A stretch of DNA of 64,000 nucleotides. It comes from Amphibalanus amphitrite (lineage: Eukaryota > Arthropoda > Thecostraca > Balanomorpha > Balanidae). Positions 33,501 to 44,429 of the stretch are shown piece after piece. Location: positions 248,001 to 312,000 of the forward strand of contig NW_024881522.1 of NCBI RefSeq assembly GCF_019059575.1, given 5' to 3'. Made by a program: the position numbers and the translations under genes. The notes beneath the pieces were generated by a model. It ran no database searches. It was not told where the DNA came from and worked only from the letters and a program-made list of their open reading frames with translations. The first letter of the stretch is position 1, and the number at the start of each line of letters is the position of its first letter.

Positions 33501-34022
33501 TGAAGTAACGTTAACGGTTCAACCATTTTTATTTATTTTACTACTTATATCCACGCTAAATCAAATATCTTCTTCAGCAATCGTAGCCGTTCGCTGCTCT
33601 TGTTACCTCCGTGCACGTTCTGTGCTGTCCCCGTTCATATGTAGTCTCTCCTCCATCGTACGCGCTGCCGCCGCGCCAGCCGGTCCACTGTGCGCCGTCT
33701 CGGCGGTCAGCAGCGCGCTGCCACCTGTCACTCCGACCGGCCCCGAGACGCTGACAGAGTGACAGACGGCCCGTGACAGATGGACGCCGGACGACAGTCA
33801 CGGTCCGGCGACAGGTGTGTGACGCCACGACGACCGAGGACGCCACCGGCAGTACGTCACGTGACGGGAATCAAATCGGACGGACGACGATTATACGGAG
33901 GGGAGCGGATTGGAGAGCCGGCTGGGATATTGGACAGGATTAGAGGACTGAGATCGAGGGAGGTCGCAAACAGGTGGATCGAGATCAGAGGCAAACTCAG
34001 AATAATGTAGTTCTTACTCCTG
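30599..34022. other. Anonymous DNA
   Basis: No gene is recognised. Small items: a near-tandem AAGACGCATTTCCACGATT duplication at 31972-32022; a GCCCTGTGCCCT-type repeat at 32700-32765; and a 21-bp palindrome ACCCCCATGG-A-CCATGGGGGT at 33445-33465. Confidence 0.4.
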
Positions 34023-34244
34023 CACTGAAAAAATTTTGAACACCGTTAACTGGGTAAGTGGTTATTCTGCATACCCAAGGGAGTTTTTATATACCCAATA
34101 ATGGGTGTTCAGGGAGCGTTTGACACCTTTAACCGTGTATGACAGGCTTCATGACACTGTAATAAGCTAGTACACATTTAAAAGTGTCTGACACTCATCA
34201 TACACTGCAAAAACACCCCACCCCGTTTTTAAATTTTCTCAGTG
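34023..34244. mobile_element. Short MITE with CACTGAAAA/CTCAGTG ends
   Basis: The left end is CACTGAAAAAATTT and the right end AAATTTTCTCAGTG. The interior includes TACCCA/TGGGTA repeats and GACACT/AGTGTC inverted motifs. CACTGAAAA ends are shared with the foldback at 3336 and the repeat at 60702, so they may be one broad family. No clear TSD is visible. Confidence 0.5.
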
Positions 34245-36716
34245 TGATAAAAATTATTGTAATATCAACAACTCACGGAAAACCGTCTTAATGTTGATAT
34301 TTTTAGAATAAAATAAATGATAGCTATGGTGTGGATGGGAATAGCAGTTTTGACGGTTTACCCCTTCCCTCCTAAAGTCAAAAGCTGAATCCGCCAGTAA
34401 CTGACTGACTGACGGCGATTGTCCATGCAGCGATGCGGTAGCCACAATCATGATCGGTGGGAGCTGGTGCACGATGTGATTGGTATCTTCCCTCTGAACA
34501 AAATGAGGAGTGACAGTTACTTCCCTCTGATGCTGACAGATGTTCTCCTCTGTATAATGATATTCAACTCAAGTTAGTTTAGACATGCCTACTGCATTTA
34601 AAATCAAATTTTTACTCAAAGTTGATCGGAGGATGAGGATCGGATCGACCGATCGGGTTAAATCTAAATCCACTCTTGCTTTTCATGGAAGCTGGTCGAA
34701 TGACGTCTTGTCGCCCATATTTACATGGATGTAGGTACTACAAATGCCTACCTCTTCCGACATTCGAGACTCAGTTACAGCAGGCGGCCTTCGCTTACAG
34801 GGACGGGTGGGTTCATTGATCGACTACCACGGGTGGCATGATGGACTATGGGTGCCGCTATGCATGGAATGTCGATTAACGGGGTACGAGTCGATAAGGT
34901 GTCGAGGCGTGCATCGACCTCATTACATACCTGACACCGGCGCTAGCCCGATAAGTGACATGCCATTGCTATTGGATACTGCTTATCAGGAGGAGCTGTG
35001 ATTGAATCATGAATTATAAAACAGCGATTTATTATTTAGCTTCACTGAGTGACACAGCTCACTCGGCTCCTGCAGCATTCAAAAGCCCGCCTTCCCTCGC
35101 CCGCCTCCTCTTGTAACCTTACTGCCAATTGACCACACAATCACGACATCATCAGCCTCAATCGCCTTTATTCTCATCTCCATCCTAGGCCTGAGCACAG
35201 CGCCCCGCGCGACGGACCAAACGACTGCCGGCACGCTCGTGCCCTCACTCTCCTAAATACGCCACGATCGCGTCCCGCCTCCGCAGTCCGCCTCTCCGCG
35301 CTCCGCCTCTTCGCACAGCCCGCCTCTCCGCGCTCCGCCTCTTCGCACAGCCCGCCTCCGCGCGCCTCTGCTCACGGCCCGTGCCGAGCCATAGGTACCG
35401 AGCCGAGCCGTGCCCGTTTTAGAGCTCCAGGAAATGACAGGGGCTGCGGGAGGCGGTTCAGATGGATCGCTGACGCGCCCGCCACGGACTCGTTAATCAG
35501 AGCTCTGTGCCCGCGGCGCGACCGTCGGCACCAATCCGTCTCTGTTGTCTCAATAATCAATGTTTACGGAATGGAACGAAAACGGGCCTGACCCAGAGTG
35601 GCTCGGAACCGTGGGCCGTACCGCGCTGCGGTCATAGTTCCAGGTAGGCGGGGAGGGAGGCGAGCATGTGGCTTCGAGAGTACGTACACGCACATTTGCC
35701 CGCAGGGCCTGACAAAACGCAGACGCAGATGTCAGGGTGCGTTTAGAGGAAACGCTTCGAGTTTCGATGGATGCCATTTAGAGCACAGCATGAGCTATTT
35801 TTGACCAGTGATGACTAACCAAATGTTACATTTTGCCGCTGGGTATTCCCAGATCATCCATGAGTTTTCTCCACAAGCCTGACAAATTTATGCTCGTGAA
35901 GTCCGTCTTATCCATCTTCGACGTCTGTTTGCCACGCCTTCGACAAAGAGCGATGGACCGTGCAGCTCTCGCTTCCATGGCCGAGCGGAGAACACGTCAC
36001 ACCTTTCGATGCCAGCTACCGACGGTGGCGACCCGGGCTGACCGAGGGGGAGGGTCTGGACAGGGAGGGAGGGGGTGACGACGACCGGCCGGCCGGCATC
36101 TCCATCAGCGCGGCGTCGGTCCCCTGGCCACCCTCTGACGTGTTGATAAATATTGTGGCGACGACAGGGCGGGCGGCCCCGTCGGCCGTCGGGCGTCGGC
36201 GCTGCCCGTCGGCCAAACAATAGGGGGTGGCTCGCGGCTCGGTAGGTAAATACCGGAACCCGCGCGTCGGTCGGCGGACCGTGCTGGCCGCCTCGTCACC
36301 TCCGGGGCGAGGTGGGTCGTCGTCATGGAAGACGGCCAACCCTTTCGTGGTGGCGAGGTGAGCTGTTTGGATAGATAACAGCTCGTGTGTCGGCTCGGTA
36401 GAGATCAGTAGCAGCTCGTGACGGCTGGCAGCCGGCGGTGGACAGGGTGGGAGCCCGAGAGAGAACCCAGTGAGAGCTCCAGACGAGGCCCAGGTGTCGG
36501 TCACAGGGTAGGACTCCGATCGGCCGGCGGCTGGTGGAAGTCGTCTGTCGATGGGAATGGACTGGCAGTGGCATGTTTTCCTGTGTGCCATCCGAGACGA
36601 CGCTCTTCCGCGCAGGCATGGAAAGGGATTTCCCGGAAACGTGATGGTATTTGTCGAGATGAAGCAATGGTTTTGCGTTCAGCCATTTACGTGTTTTGCA
36701 CCGAGTGAGAATATCC
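34245..36716. other. Anonymous DNA
   Basis: No gene is supported. A 25-bp-array relative lies at about 34449-34480 (GATCGGTGGGAGCTG). A 32-bp unit (CGCCTCTCCGCGCTCCGCCT and twelve more) is tandemly duplicated at 35289-35357. Confidence 0.4.
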
Positions 36717-36721
36717 TTGAT
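36717..36721 (+). other. 5-bp target-site duplication TTGAT, left copy
   Basis: TTGAT directly precedes the 5' LTR; the identical partner is 49550-49554 after the 3' LTR. BEL/Pao elements usually make 4-6 bp TSDs. Confidence 0.9.
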
Positions 36722-37097
36722 TGTCACCGACGAAAGTGTTCGGACCAACCCGCGCTACCGCTGTGCCGCCGTGATAGCCGGCCGGCCGCCGTGACACCGC
36801 GGCGGCGCCGCCGCTCGCTGCAGCCGTCCCGCCGCCGCACCGCCGTCACCCCGTCCAGACTCAGGATGAGTTGTGAGGCATTGTGCAGGGCGGGGCCGCG
36901 AGCAGACGCGGCCGGCGGTCGGTACGCGTGCCGCCGACGCTGCCGAGCCGCAGCAGCGCCGCGGCCGCCACCGAGACCGAGATATAAATTAAAGACACGT
37001 CGTTTTAAGGCACGTAGGCCGCCAAGCTGGCGCCTTCAGCCACCTCCCCGCTGCAGTGCAAGTTCGCACTCGTTTTGCACACGTCTTAAGCATTGCG

Positions 37098-37104
37098 TAT
37101 AAAA
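37098..37104 (+). promoter_or_regulatory. LTR TATA box
   Basis: TATAAAA sits 376 bp into the 5' LTR; the same box is at 49094-49100 in the 3' LTR. It would start transcription near 37130. The copy in the 3' LTR could drive transcription into the flanking DNA. Confidence 0.6.
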
Positions 37105-37376
37105 TGTGGGTCACGTACGACCCCGGCAGAGTCTCACTTCGACCGTCGCGCTGTGCGCACGGACTGATCTGCCCCGCTCGACGCCTCGCCCGGCTGAGCG
37201 GGGACAGAGTACAGAAGCACGCGCGCAGACCGACTCTCCTGCGCGCAGCCGCGCCCGGCGGGGCAGTGTCAGTGCTTCAGATTTGTACAGTGAATGTGAA
37301 TTGTGCTCCGTGTCTGCGTGTTTCATCTACCGGTTTTCTTCACAACTGCTTCCGCTTCTTGCTTCGCGTATACTTC

Positions 37377-37382
37377 AATAAA
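37377..37382 (+). terminator. LTR polyadenylation signal
   Basis: AATAAA in the 5' LTR; the functional partner for element mRNA is at 49373-49378 in the 3' LTR. A second AATAAA lies further downstream near 37493 (GAATAAAATAC). Confidence 0.5.
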
Positions 37383-37558
37383 TCCTCTACGGGAAATCTT
37401 CACGTCTATCTACTACTGAAAATCGCCGAATATCAAAAACCCAGGAGCTCACATAGCAGGCGGGCGGGCTACGAATGTCGCACAAACTCACCGAATAAAA
37501 TACAGTCCACATCCAACCAGAAAAGAACTCCGAACGACAGTTTGTCGGCGACATTTGC

Positions 37559-37576
37559 TGGTCCTCCGGGCCGGAT
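37559..37576 (+). other. Primer-binding site
   Basis: TGGTCCTCCGGGCCGGAT begins 5 bp after the LTR and starts with TGG, complementary to a tRNA CCA end. From memory it most resembles the 3' end of an arthropod tRNA-Tyr with a few differences; the tRNA identity is an inference. Confidence 0.7.
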
Positions 37577-37584
37577 CCTGAACT

Positions 37585-40500
37585 ATGGCAAGTGGAGAAG
37601 CAAGCTCTTCTCTAGAGCGAATGGGGGAAAGTGACAAAGAAGAAACCGCTGACATGGAAGAAGTACCAGCTGAACCAGCCGCTGCAGGTCAAGGACAAGC
37701 TGCAGTGACTACAGCCCGAGAAGAACCACGAGAAGGCCAATGCTCCAACGGGGAGTGGCGGCACCTCAGACAGGTGAGAGGTCGTCATCGGGCGGCTCTC
37801 ACAAGGATTTTCCGGCGCGCTGAAGCTCTCGTGACAGAAAGAGCCTCACGCGTCCAGTTTGGAAATATCCGCAGAGAAATGGACAGCGCTTTCCAAGCGT
37901 TGATGGCCGTTCACGAATGTATCTCTGGATACACGCAGAGTGAGGAAGAAAAAGAAAATGAGGCTCAGTACTTAAGCGAAGTTCGTACGGAGAAAGAGAG
38001 AATCGAGGAGAAAATCGAGACTTTCATGACAAGCACCACAGACGAACTACAGCTGACCTCTACGAGACAGACTGACTTCAGCGAGGACGGAGGAGGGCAA
38101 CCTGAAGACGGCTTGGGACGCTCAGTGTCACGCATGACCCGTAGCGTCGCTCGCCGAGCAAGGTCACAGGTCAGTGGCAGCTCGGCGGCCTCTCATGCAT
38201 CAGCTGAAGCCAGGATATCATCCAAACTGAAGGAGCTGCGCGTGCGCCAGCTGGAGCGAGAAAGGACACAACTGACACGAGAACAAGAACTGCGCGAACA
38301 AGAACAAAGGATAAGGCAACAAGAACAAGAACTGCGCGAACAAGAACAAAAGATAAGGCAACAAGAACAAGAACTGCAATATGAGAGAGACCTTCAGAAA
38401 GCCAGAGATGAAGCTGAAGCTGCCCGACTGGAGGCGGACCTGAGGGAAGAAATGGAAGACGAGCTCAATGCAGACAGGCGAGACGATTTTGTGGATGAAA
38501 ATCTTGGAGAACCAATCACCGAGAAAAGCGTTTCTCAAAGGCCGAACTGCTCCAGATCACAACTTCGTTTCTCCGAGCCAGTCTCCGTTACGCCCAGAGA
38601 ACCTCTAGAACCTCTAACCGAAATCAGAGAAGAACCTCCGCAACTAGAACCTCCACGAATGGCGCCCAGTCCCGGTATGTCCACAAGCCAGACGTCATGG
38701 ATAGATCAGCTGCGACCGACAGCTGTACCACGTCCGGCTCCTACGACATCCGCGTTCACTAAGAGCATCCCCCGTCTCCAGCTGCCGACCTTCTCAGGCA
38801 AGCCGTCTGAGTGGCCGCGCTGGATCGGACTGTTCCGAGCGCTCGTGCACGACCAGCCATCGCTCAGCGACGCAGAAAGAATGGCTCATCTGCAAGCGTC
38901 AGTGATGGGACAAGCGCAAGAAGCCATCGCTGGCATGTTATTTGACGGCAACCTCTACCAACAAGCCCTCAAAACTCTACAAGATCGTTTCGGCCGAAGC
39001 ACGGATGTGATTAAGGTACATCTCGAGAAAGTGTTCTTGGCTGAACCTCCTCAGAAGAACAGTGTTCGATCGTTAGAGTACTTCCATTCCGCCCTGCACT
39101 GCGCGGTCACGCTCATGCAGGCCCAAGGATATGAGGCGGACCTGTACAGCACAGAGAATCTCCGAAGAACGGTGGTCAAACTTCCAGAATATCTACGGCG
39201 TGAATGGGGTAAACATGTGCTCGAACTCCACCCAAGACATCCATCACTCATCGACCTGGACGTTTGGCTGCTGAAGCAGGTCCAAATTGCATCGCTCTGC
39301 CAAACCGCTGAAACGCCGAGTGACAGGCGGGGGAGAACCAGAGACCAGACGACTAAGCGAGCAGCGCATGCTACCGCAACTTCGTCACCAGCCTCTCCAT
39401 CAACGGCACAGAAACCAGGTGGGAATGCGTCGTGTCCGAAGTGCGGTGGTGAGTACAGACTGCACCAGTGTCGTGAGTTCAAAAATCTGGACGTAGAAAG
39501 AAGAATCGACCTAATATTCGACAAGGGACTGTGCCTCTGGTGTCTGCAAAGGGGAAATCTCGCCAGAGAATGTCACAACACCAAGCTCTGTGGTGTAAAT
39601 GGGTGCCAGAGACGCCATAATCAGCTGATACATGGCAGCACCAAACGAACCACGTCCCTCACCGACCGCTCGGGAGCTGTAGCCAGTCGGCCTGCCAATG
39701 AAACAACTTCAGCGGCAGAAGGAGAAGAGGTACGTGTGGTGGCTGCATCTACCTCCATCGGAAAGACGGGCGGAACTCTTCTACAAATCGTTCCAGTTCG
39801 AATCCATGGAAAGAAGGCAGGAACTCACCGTGACACCTATGCTCTTCTCGATTCAGGGTCAGAATCTTCCTTCTGCAGTGAAGCTGTGCTGAACCAACTG
39901 GGAATCACAGGACAAGACGAACAGCTGTGTCTTCAGACAGTGGAAGGAACTGGAAAACCTCAAGCATCAACTAGAGTGAAGCTAGAGCTGAGCTCTGTGG
40001 CCTCTGGGGAAACTCGAAGAATCATCGTGCCTGAGGCGTGGTCTGTTCCATCTCTCGACATCTCCATGCCGAACGTCTGCAAGAAGCAGCGGGAGAAGTG
40101 GCGTCACATCAAGGACTTGGACATTCCTCAGTGCTCCCATGGACAGGTGGAACTGTTGCTCGGAGCTAACGTCAGCGAAGCAGTCATCCAGCAAGAGGTC
40201 CGGGTGGGTCAACCAGGCCAACCGATAGCTGTACGTACTGCTTTTGGTTGGACCCTGACTGGCGCTGTATCCGACCTGCACCCTGGAAAACATGGACGAA
40301 CTAGAAGAGCGATGTTCATCCAGAAAGGCTTCGCTGCTGACGAGGAACTGGACAACATGCTGAAGGACTGGTGGACAACTGAATCCTTCGGAGCCAAGTA
40401 TGAAAGGTCAGTGTCACAGTCGAAAGAAGACCGTCGAGCGCAAGAGCTTCTAGAGTCAACAACCACCAAGTTAACCGGCAACCGCTACGAGACTGGCCTC

Positions 40501-43500
40501 CTCTGGAAGACTGACGACGACACGCCGTTTCCAGACAGCAAGGTGATGGCTACAAAGAGACTACACGGCACCGAGAGGCGTCTGGTAAACGATCAAGAGA
40601 AAGCAGCAGCTTACCAGGCCACGATCGATGCATATGTAAAAAAGGGCCACGCCAGAAAGCTGTCCAGGGAGGAGGCACAGCTCCGGCTACCCAGACGCTG
40701 GTTCCTACCACACCATGCCGTGACTAATCCCAATAAGCCAGGCCGCTTCAGGATAGTCTTCGATGCGGCAGCCAGATCGTACGGAACATCGCTGAATGAC
40801 AAGCTCCTGACCGGACCAGACCTGCTGAAGAACCTCACCGGCGTCCTGCTCCGTTTCCGAGAAGAAAAAGTCGGCATGGTGGCAGACATCCAAGAAATGT
40901 ACCACCAGGTCCGTGTCATCGAGAAGGACCGACCTGCGCTCAGCTTCCTGTGGCGCGACCTGGATCAAACTAGAGAACCAGACATCTACGAGATGCAGGT
41001 GACCATCTTCGGCGCCAAATCGTCTCCAGCGTCTGCCAACTACGTCCTCCAAAGAACAGTCGCGGACCATGGAGAAGACTGCGGGCTGCCAAAGAAGGCC
41101 GTGGAAACTGTGAAGAACAGTTTCTACATGGACGACTTCTTACGATCAGAAGAACATGAAGATGATGCGTTGAAGACGACGAAGCAGGTGACAGAGACAC
41201 TCTCCCGAGGCGGCTTCCATCTATCCAAGTGGGTAAGCAACTCGAGGCGCGTACTGGAGAGCATTCCCCGAGAGAAGCGCGCCCAGCCGGAACTAGACCT
41301 CACAGAAGCGGAGCTGCCCACACAAGGTGCCTTGGGAGTGGTCTGGGATGCTGAAAAGGACAGTCTGAGCTTCAGATTCCGAGACTCAAGCGTCCCGATG
41401 ACAAAGCGGGGAGTCCTCCAAAGGACTGCGTCGATCTTCGATCCTCTGGGGATCGCCGCGCCCTTCGTCATCAGAGCCAAAATGTTCATGCAGCAGCTCT
41501 GGACCAAGCAACTGGACTGGGACGACGAGCTGGATCGTGAGGAGCAGAAAGAATGGGAAGAATGGCTCCAAGAACTGCCAGCACTGAGAAACATCAGTGT
41601 CCCACGCTGCCTCCGTCCAACATCAAGTGACACAATAGCGCGTGAGCTTCATGTCTTCTGCGACGCATCAGAGGGAGCGTTCGGAGCAGTCGCTTATCTC
41701 CGTACGACCTCACCAGACAGCACGCATCACTGCTCGTTCATCATGAGCAAGACACGAGTTGCACCGCTGAAGAGACTGTCGATCGTCAGATTGGAGCTGC
41801 AGGCAGCAGTGCTCGCAGTGCGCTTGGTGGACGCGCTCCAAAAGGAGATACCAGATCAAGTCAAGAAGGTCACCTACTGGAGCGACAGCCGGGTCGTCCT
41901 GCAGTACATCAGCAACGAGAGCAGACGATTCCATACATTCGTCTCAAACAGAGTGGCAGAAATCCACGACCTGTCAGACAAAGGTCAGTGGCGTCACTGC
42001 CCAGGACGACTCAACCCAGCCGATCTGTGCTCCAGGGGTGAGACAGTGAAGGAGCTCGCCGACAACCCTCTCTGGCTATCCGGCCCAGACTTCCTCCGAG
42101 GCGACGAAGAAGGGTGGCCAGAGCAGCTTCACGTTCAGAAGCTGGCTGAAGAAGACGTAGAAGTGAAAGTTGGAGCCTTCGCCACAGTCACGGTGAGGGA
42201 TCCAAAGGCAGCACTGCCGACACCGAGCAAATTCTCGTCTTGGACAAAATACAAGCGCACGGTGGCCTGGATCCTGCGCTTCCTCCGCAACTCGAAGCTG
42301 AAAGGCGAGCAGAAGCGACAGCGAAACCTAGGCCCACTGACCGTGTCAGAGCTCCATGACGCGGAGAAGACCATCCTCCAGATGGTGCAGGCGGAGGCCT
42401 ACAGGACCGAGCTGCAGCAGTTACAGGCGGGTCAGCAGCTCAACAAGAAGAGCGGCATCGCCGATCTGTCACCAATTCTGGACGCTGATGGCATCTTACG
42501 AGTCGGGGGGCGACTAGAGAATGCTCCACTGGACGAAGACGCTCGCCATCCCATTCTACTCCCAGCAGGTTCTGATGTGGCGAGGATGATCATCTACGAA
42601 ACGCACCGTCAGCTCATGCACGCCGGCGCAGAACACACCCTGAACGAAGTTCGCCAGAAATTCTGGATTCCGAGGGGTCGTTCGCAGGTAAAACGAGTCC
42701 TTATCGACTGCACCATCTGTCGCAAGAGAAGGGCGAGACCTCAGCCTCCAAGAATGGCCGATCTTCCCGCTGACCGGTTTAACACCTCCCATCCGTTCAG
42801 CTTCGTGGGGATCGACTATTTCGGACCGCTCACAGTCAGGCGGTTCCGCAAGACAGAAAAGAGGTACGGCCTGCTGGTGACGTGTCTGGCCACGCGAGCC
42901 ATTCATCTGGAAGTGTCCAACAGCCTGGATACTGACAGCTTCCTGATGGCCTTCCGACGGTTCGTGGCACGCCGAGGTCGTCCAAAGAAGGTTTTCTCCG
43001 ACAACGGAACAAACCTGAAAAGCGGTGAACGTGAACTCCGAGAGGCACTAACACAGTGGAACCAGCAAAAGATCTCTGACGAGCTGAGCCAGCAGCAGAT
43101 CGAATGGTGTTTCAACCCACCAGCCGCAAGCCACATGGGCGGCATATGGGAAAGAATGATCGGCGCAGTCAAGAGAGCGCTATCGGTCGTGCTCGGCAGC
43201 GAGGTGACAACTGACGAGGTGCTGTCAACTGTCTTCTGCGAAATAGAGAGCATGATCAACAGTAGACCGCTGACACACGTCACAGACGATGTGAGAGACC
43301 TGACAGCTCTCACACCGAACCATTATCTCCTGGGGAGGGGAAGCCGTTGTCTTCCCCCTGGAGTCTTCAGCAGCCAGGATCTGCACTCCAAAAAAAGATG
43401 GAGGTACGGTTCTCCAGTAAAAGTCTTGTTGGTTTTGCTTTTTTGGATATATCTGGTCCTATATTATGTTCAAATGCATAAGTATGAACCCGAATTGTGT

Positions 43501-43527
43501 GTATGCACATTTACCACTAGACTGTAA
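37585..43527 (+). CDS. BEL/Pao Gag-Pol polyprotein, native part to 43407, then insertion sequence
   Basis: The ATG lies 31 bases after the 5' LTR. Residues 211-295 form a Gln/Glu-rich coiled coil that includes a 14-residue repeat. About 389-530 is DUF1759-type gag (LQLPTFSGKPSEWPRW). Zinc motifs follow at 617-629 (CPKCGGEYRLHQC) and from 650 (CLWCLQRGNLARECH). The aspartic protease has LLDSGSESSF (DSG 756-758). The RT spans about 1050-1250 with Asp near 1101 and YMDD at 1181-1184. RNase H has FCDASEGAFGAVAYL (Asp near 1360) and YWSDSRVVL (about 1430). Integrase has an HHCC zinc region (1655-1710) and a DDE triad at Asp1744, Asp1806, Glu1856. After 1940 residues the frame enters the 4.7-kb insertion and stops 40 codons later. 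Every catalytic motif I looked for is present. The protein would copy and integrate the element's RNA. Confidence 0.95.
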   Translation: MASGEASSSLERMGESDKEETADMEEVPAEPAAAGQGQAAVTTAREEPREGQCSNGEWRHLRQVRGRHRAALTRIFRRAEALVTERASRVQFGNIRREMDSAFQALMAVHECISGYTQSEEEKENEAQYLSEVRTEKERIEEKIETFMTSTTDELQLTSTRQTDFSEDGGGQPEDGLGRSVSRMTRSVARRARSQVSGSSAASHASAEARISSKLKELRVRQLERERTQLTREQELREQEQRIRQQEQELREQEQKIRQQEQELQYERDLQKARDEAEAARLEADLREEMEDELNADRRDDFVDENLGEPITEKSVSQRPNCSRSQLRFSEPVSVTPREPLEPLTEIREEPPQLEPPRMAPSPGMSTSQTSWIDQLRPTAVPRPAPTTSAFTKSIPRLQLPTFSGKPSEWPRWIGLFRALVHDQPSLSDAERMAHLQASVMGQAQEAIAGMLFDGNLYQQALKTLQDRFGRSTDVIKVHLEKVFLAEPPQKNSVRSLEYFHSALHCAVTLMQAQGYEADLYSTENLRRTVVKLPEYLRREWGKHVLELHPRHPSLIDLDVWLLKQVQIASLCQTAETPSDRRGRTRDQTTKRAAHATATSSPASPSTAQKPGGNASCPKCGGEYRLHQCREFKNLDVERRIDLIFDKGLCLWCLQRGNLARECHNTKLCGVNGCQRRHNQLIHGSTKRTTSLTDRSGAVASRPANETTSAAEGEEVRVVAASTSIGKTGGTLLQIVPVRIHGKKAGTHRDTYALLDSGSESSFCSEAVLNQLGITGQDEQLCLQTVEGTGKPQASTRVKLELSSVASGETRRIIVPEAWSVPSLDISMPNVCKKQREKWRHIKDLDIPQCSHGQVELLLGANVSEAVIQQEVRVGQPGQPIAVRTAFGWTLTGAVSDLHPGKHGRTRRAMFIQKGFAADEELDNMLKDWWTTESFGAKYERSVSQSKEDRRAQELLESTTTKLTGNRYETGLLWKTDDDTPFPDSKVMATKRLHGTERRLVNDQEKAAAYQATIDAYVKKGHARKLSREEAQLRLPRRWFLPHHAVTNPNKPGRFRIVFDAAARSYGTSLNDKLLTGPDLLKNLTGVLLRFREEKVGMVADIQEMYHQVRVIEKDRPALSFLWRDLDQTREPDIYEMQVTIFGAKSSPASANYVLQRTVADHGEDCGLPKKAVETVKNSFYMDDFLRSEEHEDDALKTTKQVTETLSRGGFHLSKWVSNSRRVLESIPREKRAQPELDLTEAELPTQGALGVVWDAEKDSLSFRFRDSSVPMTKRGVLQRTASIFDPLGIAAPFVIRAKMFMQQLWTKQLDWDDELDREEQKEWEEWLQELPALRNISVPRCLRPTSSDTIARELHVFCDASEGAFGAVAYLRTTSPDSTHHCSFIMSKTRVAPLKRLSIVRLELQAAVLAVRLVDALQKEIPDQVKKVTYWSDSRVVLQYISNESRRFHTFVSNRVAEIHDLSDKGQWRHCPGRLNPADLCSRGETVKELADNPLWLSGPDFLRGDEEGWPEQLHVQKLAEEDVEVKVGAFATVTVRDPKAALPTPSKFSSWTKYKRTVAWILRFLRNSKLKGEQKRQRNLGPLTVSELHDAEKTILQMVQAEAYRTELQQLQAGQQLNKKSGIADLSPILDADGILRVGGRLENAPLDEDARHPILLPAGSDVARMIIYETHRQLMHAGAEHTLNEVRQKFWIPRGRSQVKRVLIDCTICRKRRARPQPPRMADLPADRFNTSHPFSFVGIDYFGPLTVRRFRKTEKRYGLLVTCLATRAIHLEVSNSLDTDSFLMAFRRFVARRGRPKKVFSDNGTNLKSGERELREALTQWNQQKISDELSQQQIEWCFNPPAASHMGGIWERMIGAVKRALSVVLGSEVTTDEVLSTVFCEIESMINSRPLTHVTDDVRDLTALTPNHYLLGRGSRCLPPGVFSSQDLHSKKRWRYGSPVKVLLVLLFWIYLVLYYVQMHKYEPELCVCTFTTRL

Positions 43528-44429
43528 AATTGCATCCTTGTATGCCAAATACTTTCCGAGATATTCACCAAAAACCTCATTTTCTGCCGTTTGGGGTATT
43601 CTGGCCGCAATCTGCCTGGGATCGCCTATGACATCAGTAGAGCCATCTAACGAGAGGAACGCGGAAACACAGAATCATGAATGAATCGAGCGTGTAGTAA
43701 ACGGTGTATGAAAGGGAGACTCAGCAGAGGCTATCCGGGTGGCCGGCGGGCGGCGCGCCCTTAGGCAACGGCTGACCCTTCGGACCGCGTGGGGTCAGAG
43801 GTCGCGCTCGGGAGTCGGAAAGTCTCGGCTCTAGGTTTCAGCGCTGTGCAGTCAGGAAGGGAGGGGAGGACAGCGCTAGCCCGACTGACTAGTATCTCGG
43901 CTGATTCGTGTGGGGTGGAAGGGAGCACAGAACGGGTTGGTGGTTAGTGATGGATGGTGAGATGGTGGTTAGGTTAGTGCGTACTGCGTAGAACGTAGCT
44001 GAACATGCATTGTTTTTCATGACAAACAGCATGCAGCATAATGTGCAGGATTATGCCAGAACTGATACAAAAAGGGAACTATATTTCGGGCGAGGGAGTG
44101 GATAGGTGCCGTGACACAGAATGACGAAGACGATGCTGCCAAAATCGGGATGCTTTTTTGCCCCCATTCTTTTACCCCTAACATGGAGCGCTTGACACGA
44201 ACTTAGAGGTCCCCGACTGACCTTAGACCTTAAAATCGCACCCGTCAAGTGCGCCACCTTTTCTTCAGGGGCGCTCTTCCTGGTTGCCTCTGTTCTTACC
44301 AATAACTAAAGCAAATCGAACGTATAATTAAAAAGGCAGGCACCTCAAATACAATTTTATTCACACCCGCTCGTGTGCATACTTGTTTTTACCTATATCT
44401 TCTCATATCATAATATATCACTTCAGTGC
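43407..44429. other. Anonymous left part of the 4.7-kb insertion
   Basis: No gene. 44100-44170 resembles part of MITE E (ACGATGCTGCYAAAATCG shared with 21355-21375). Confidence 0.4.

Larger units (their letters stand above)
36722..37553 (+). repeat. 5' LTR of BEL/Pao element
   Basis: Starts TGTCACCGACG and ends GTCGGCGACA, an imperfect 13-bp inverted terminus with TG...CA. It is the same length as, and apparently identical to, the 3' LTR. It contains a TATA box at 37098-37104 and AATAAA at 37377-37382, which would place R between them. Open frames inside it (for example 37056-37634) are read-through of LTR sequence and not separate genes. Confidence 0.95.

Noticed and set aside
37056..37634. 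192- and 203-residue frames in the LTRs
   Set aside because: They run across LTR sequence into the flanks and share no domain; the two copies simply repeat because the LTRs are identical.
39051..43313. Many minus-strand frames opposite the BEL/Pao polyprotein
   Set aside because: Shadows of a long GC-rich coding frame; no recognisable motif.
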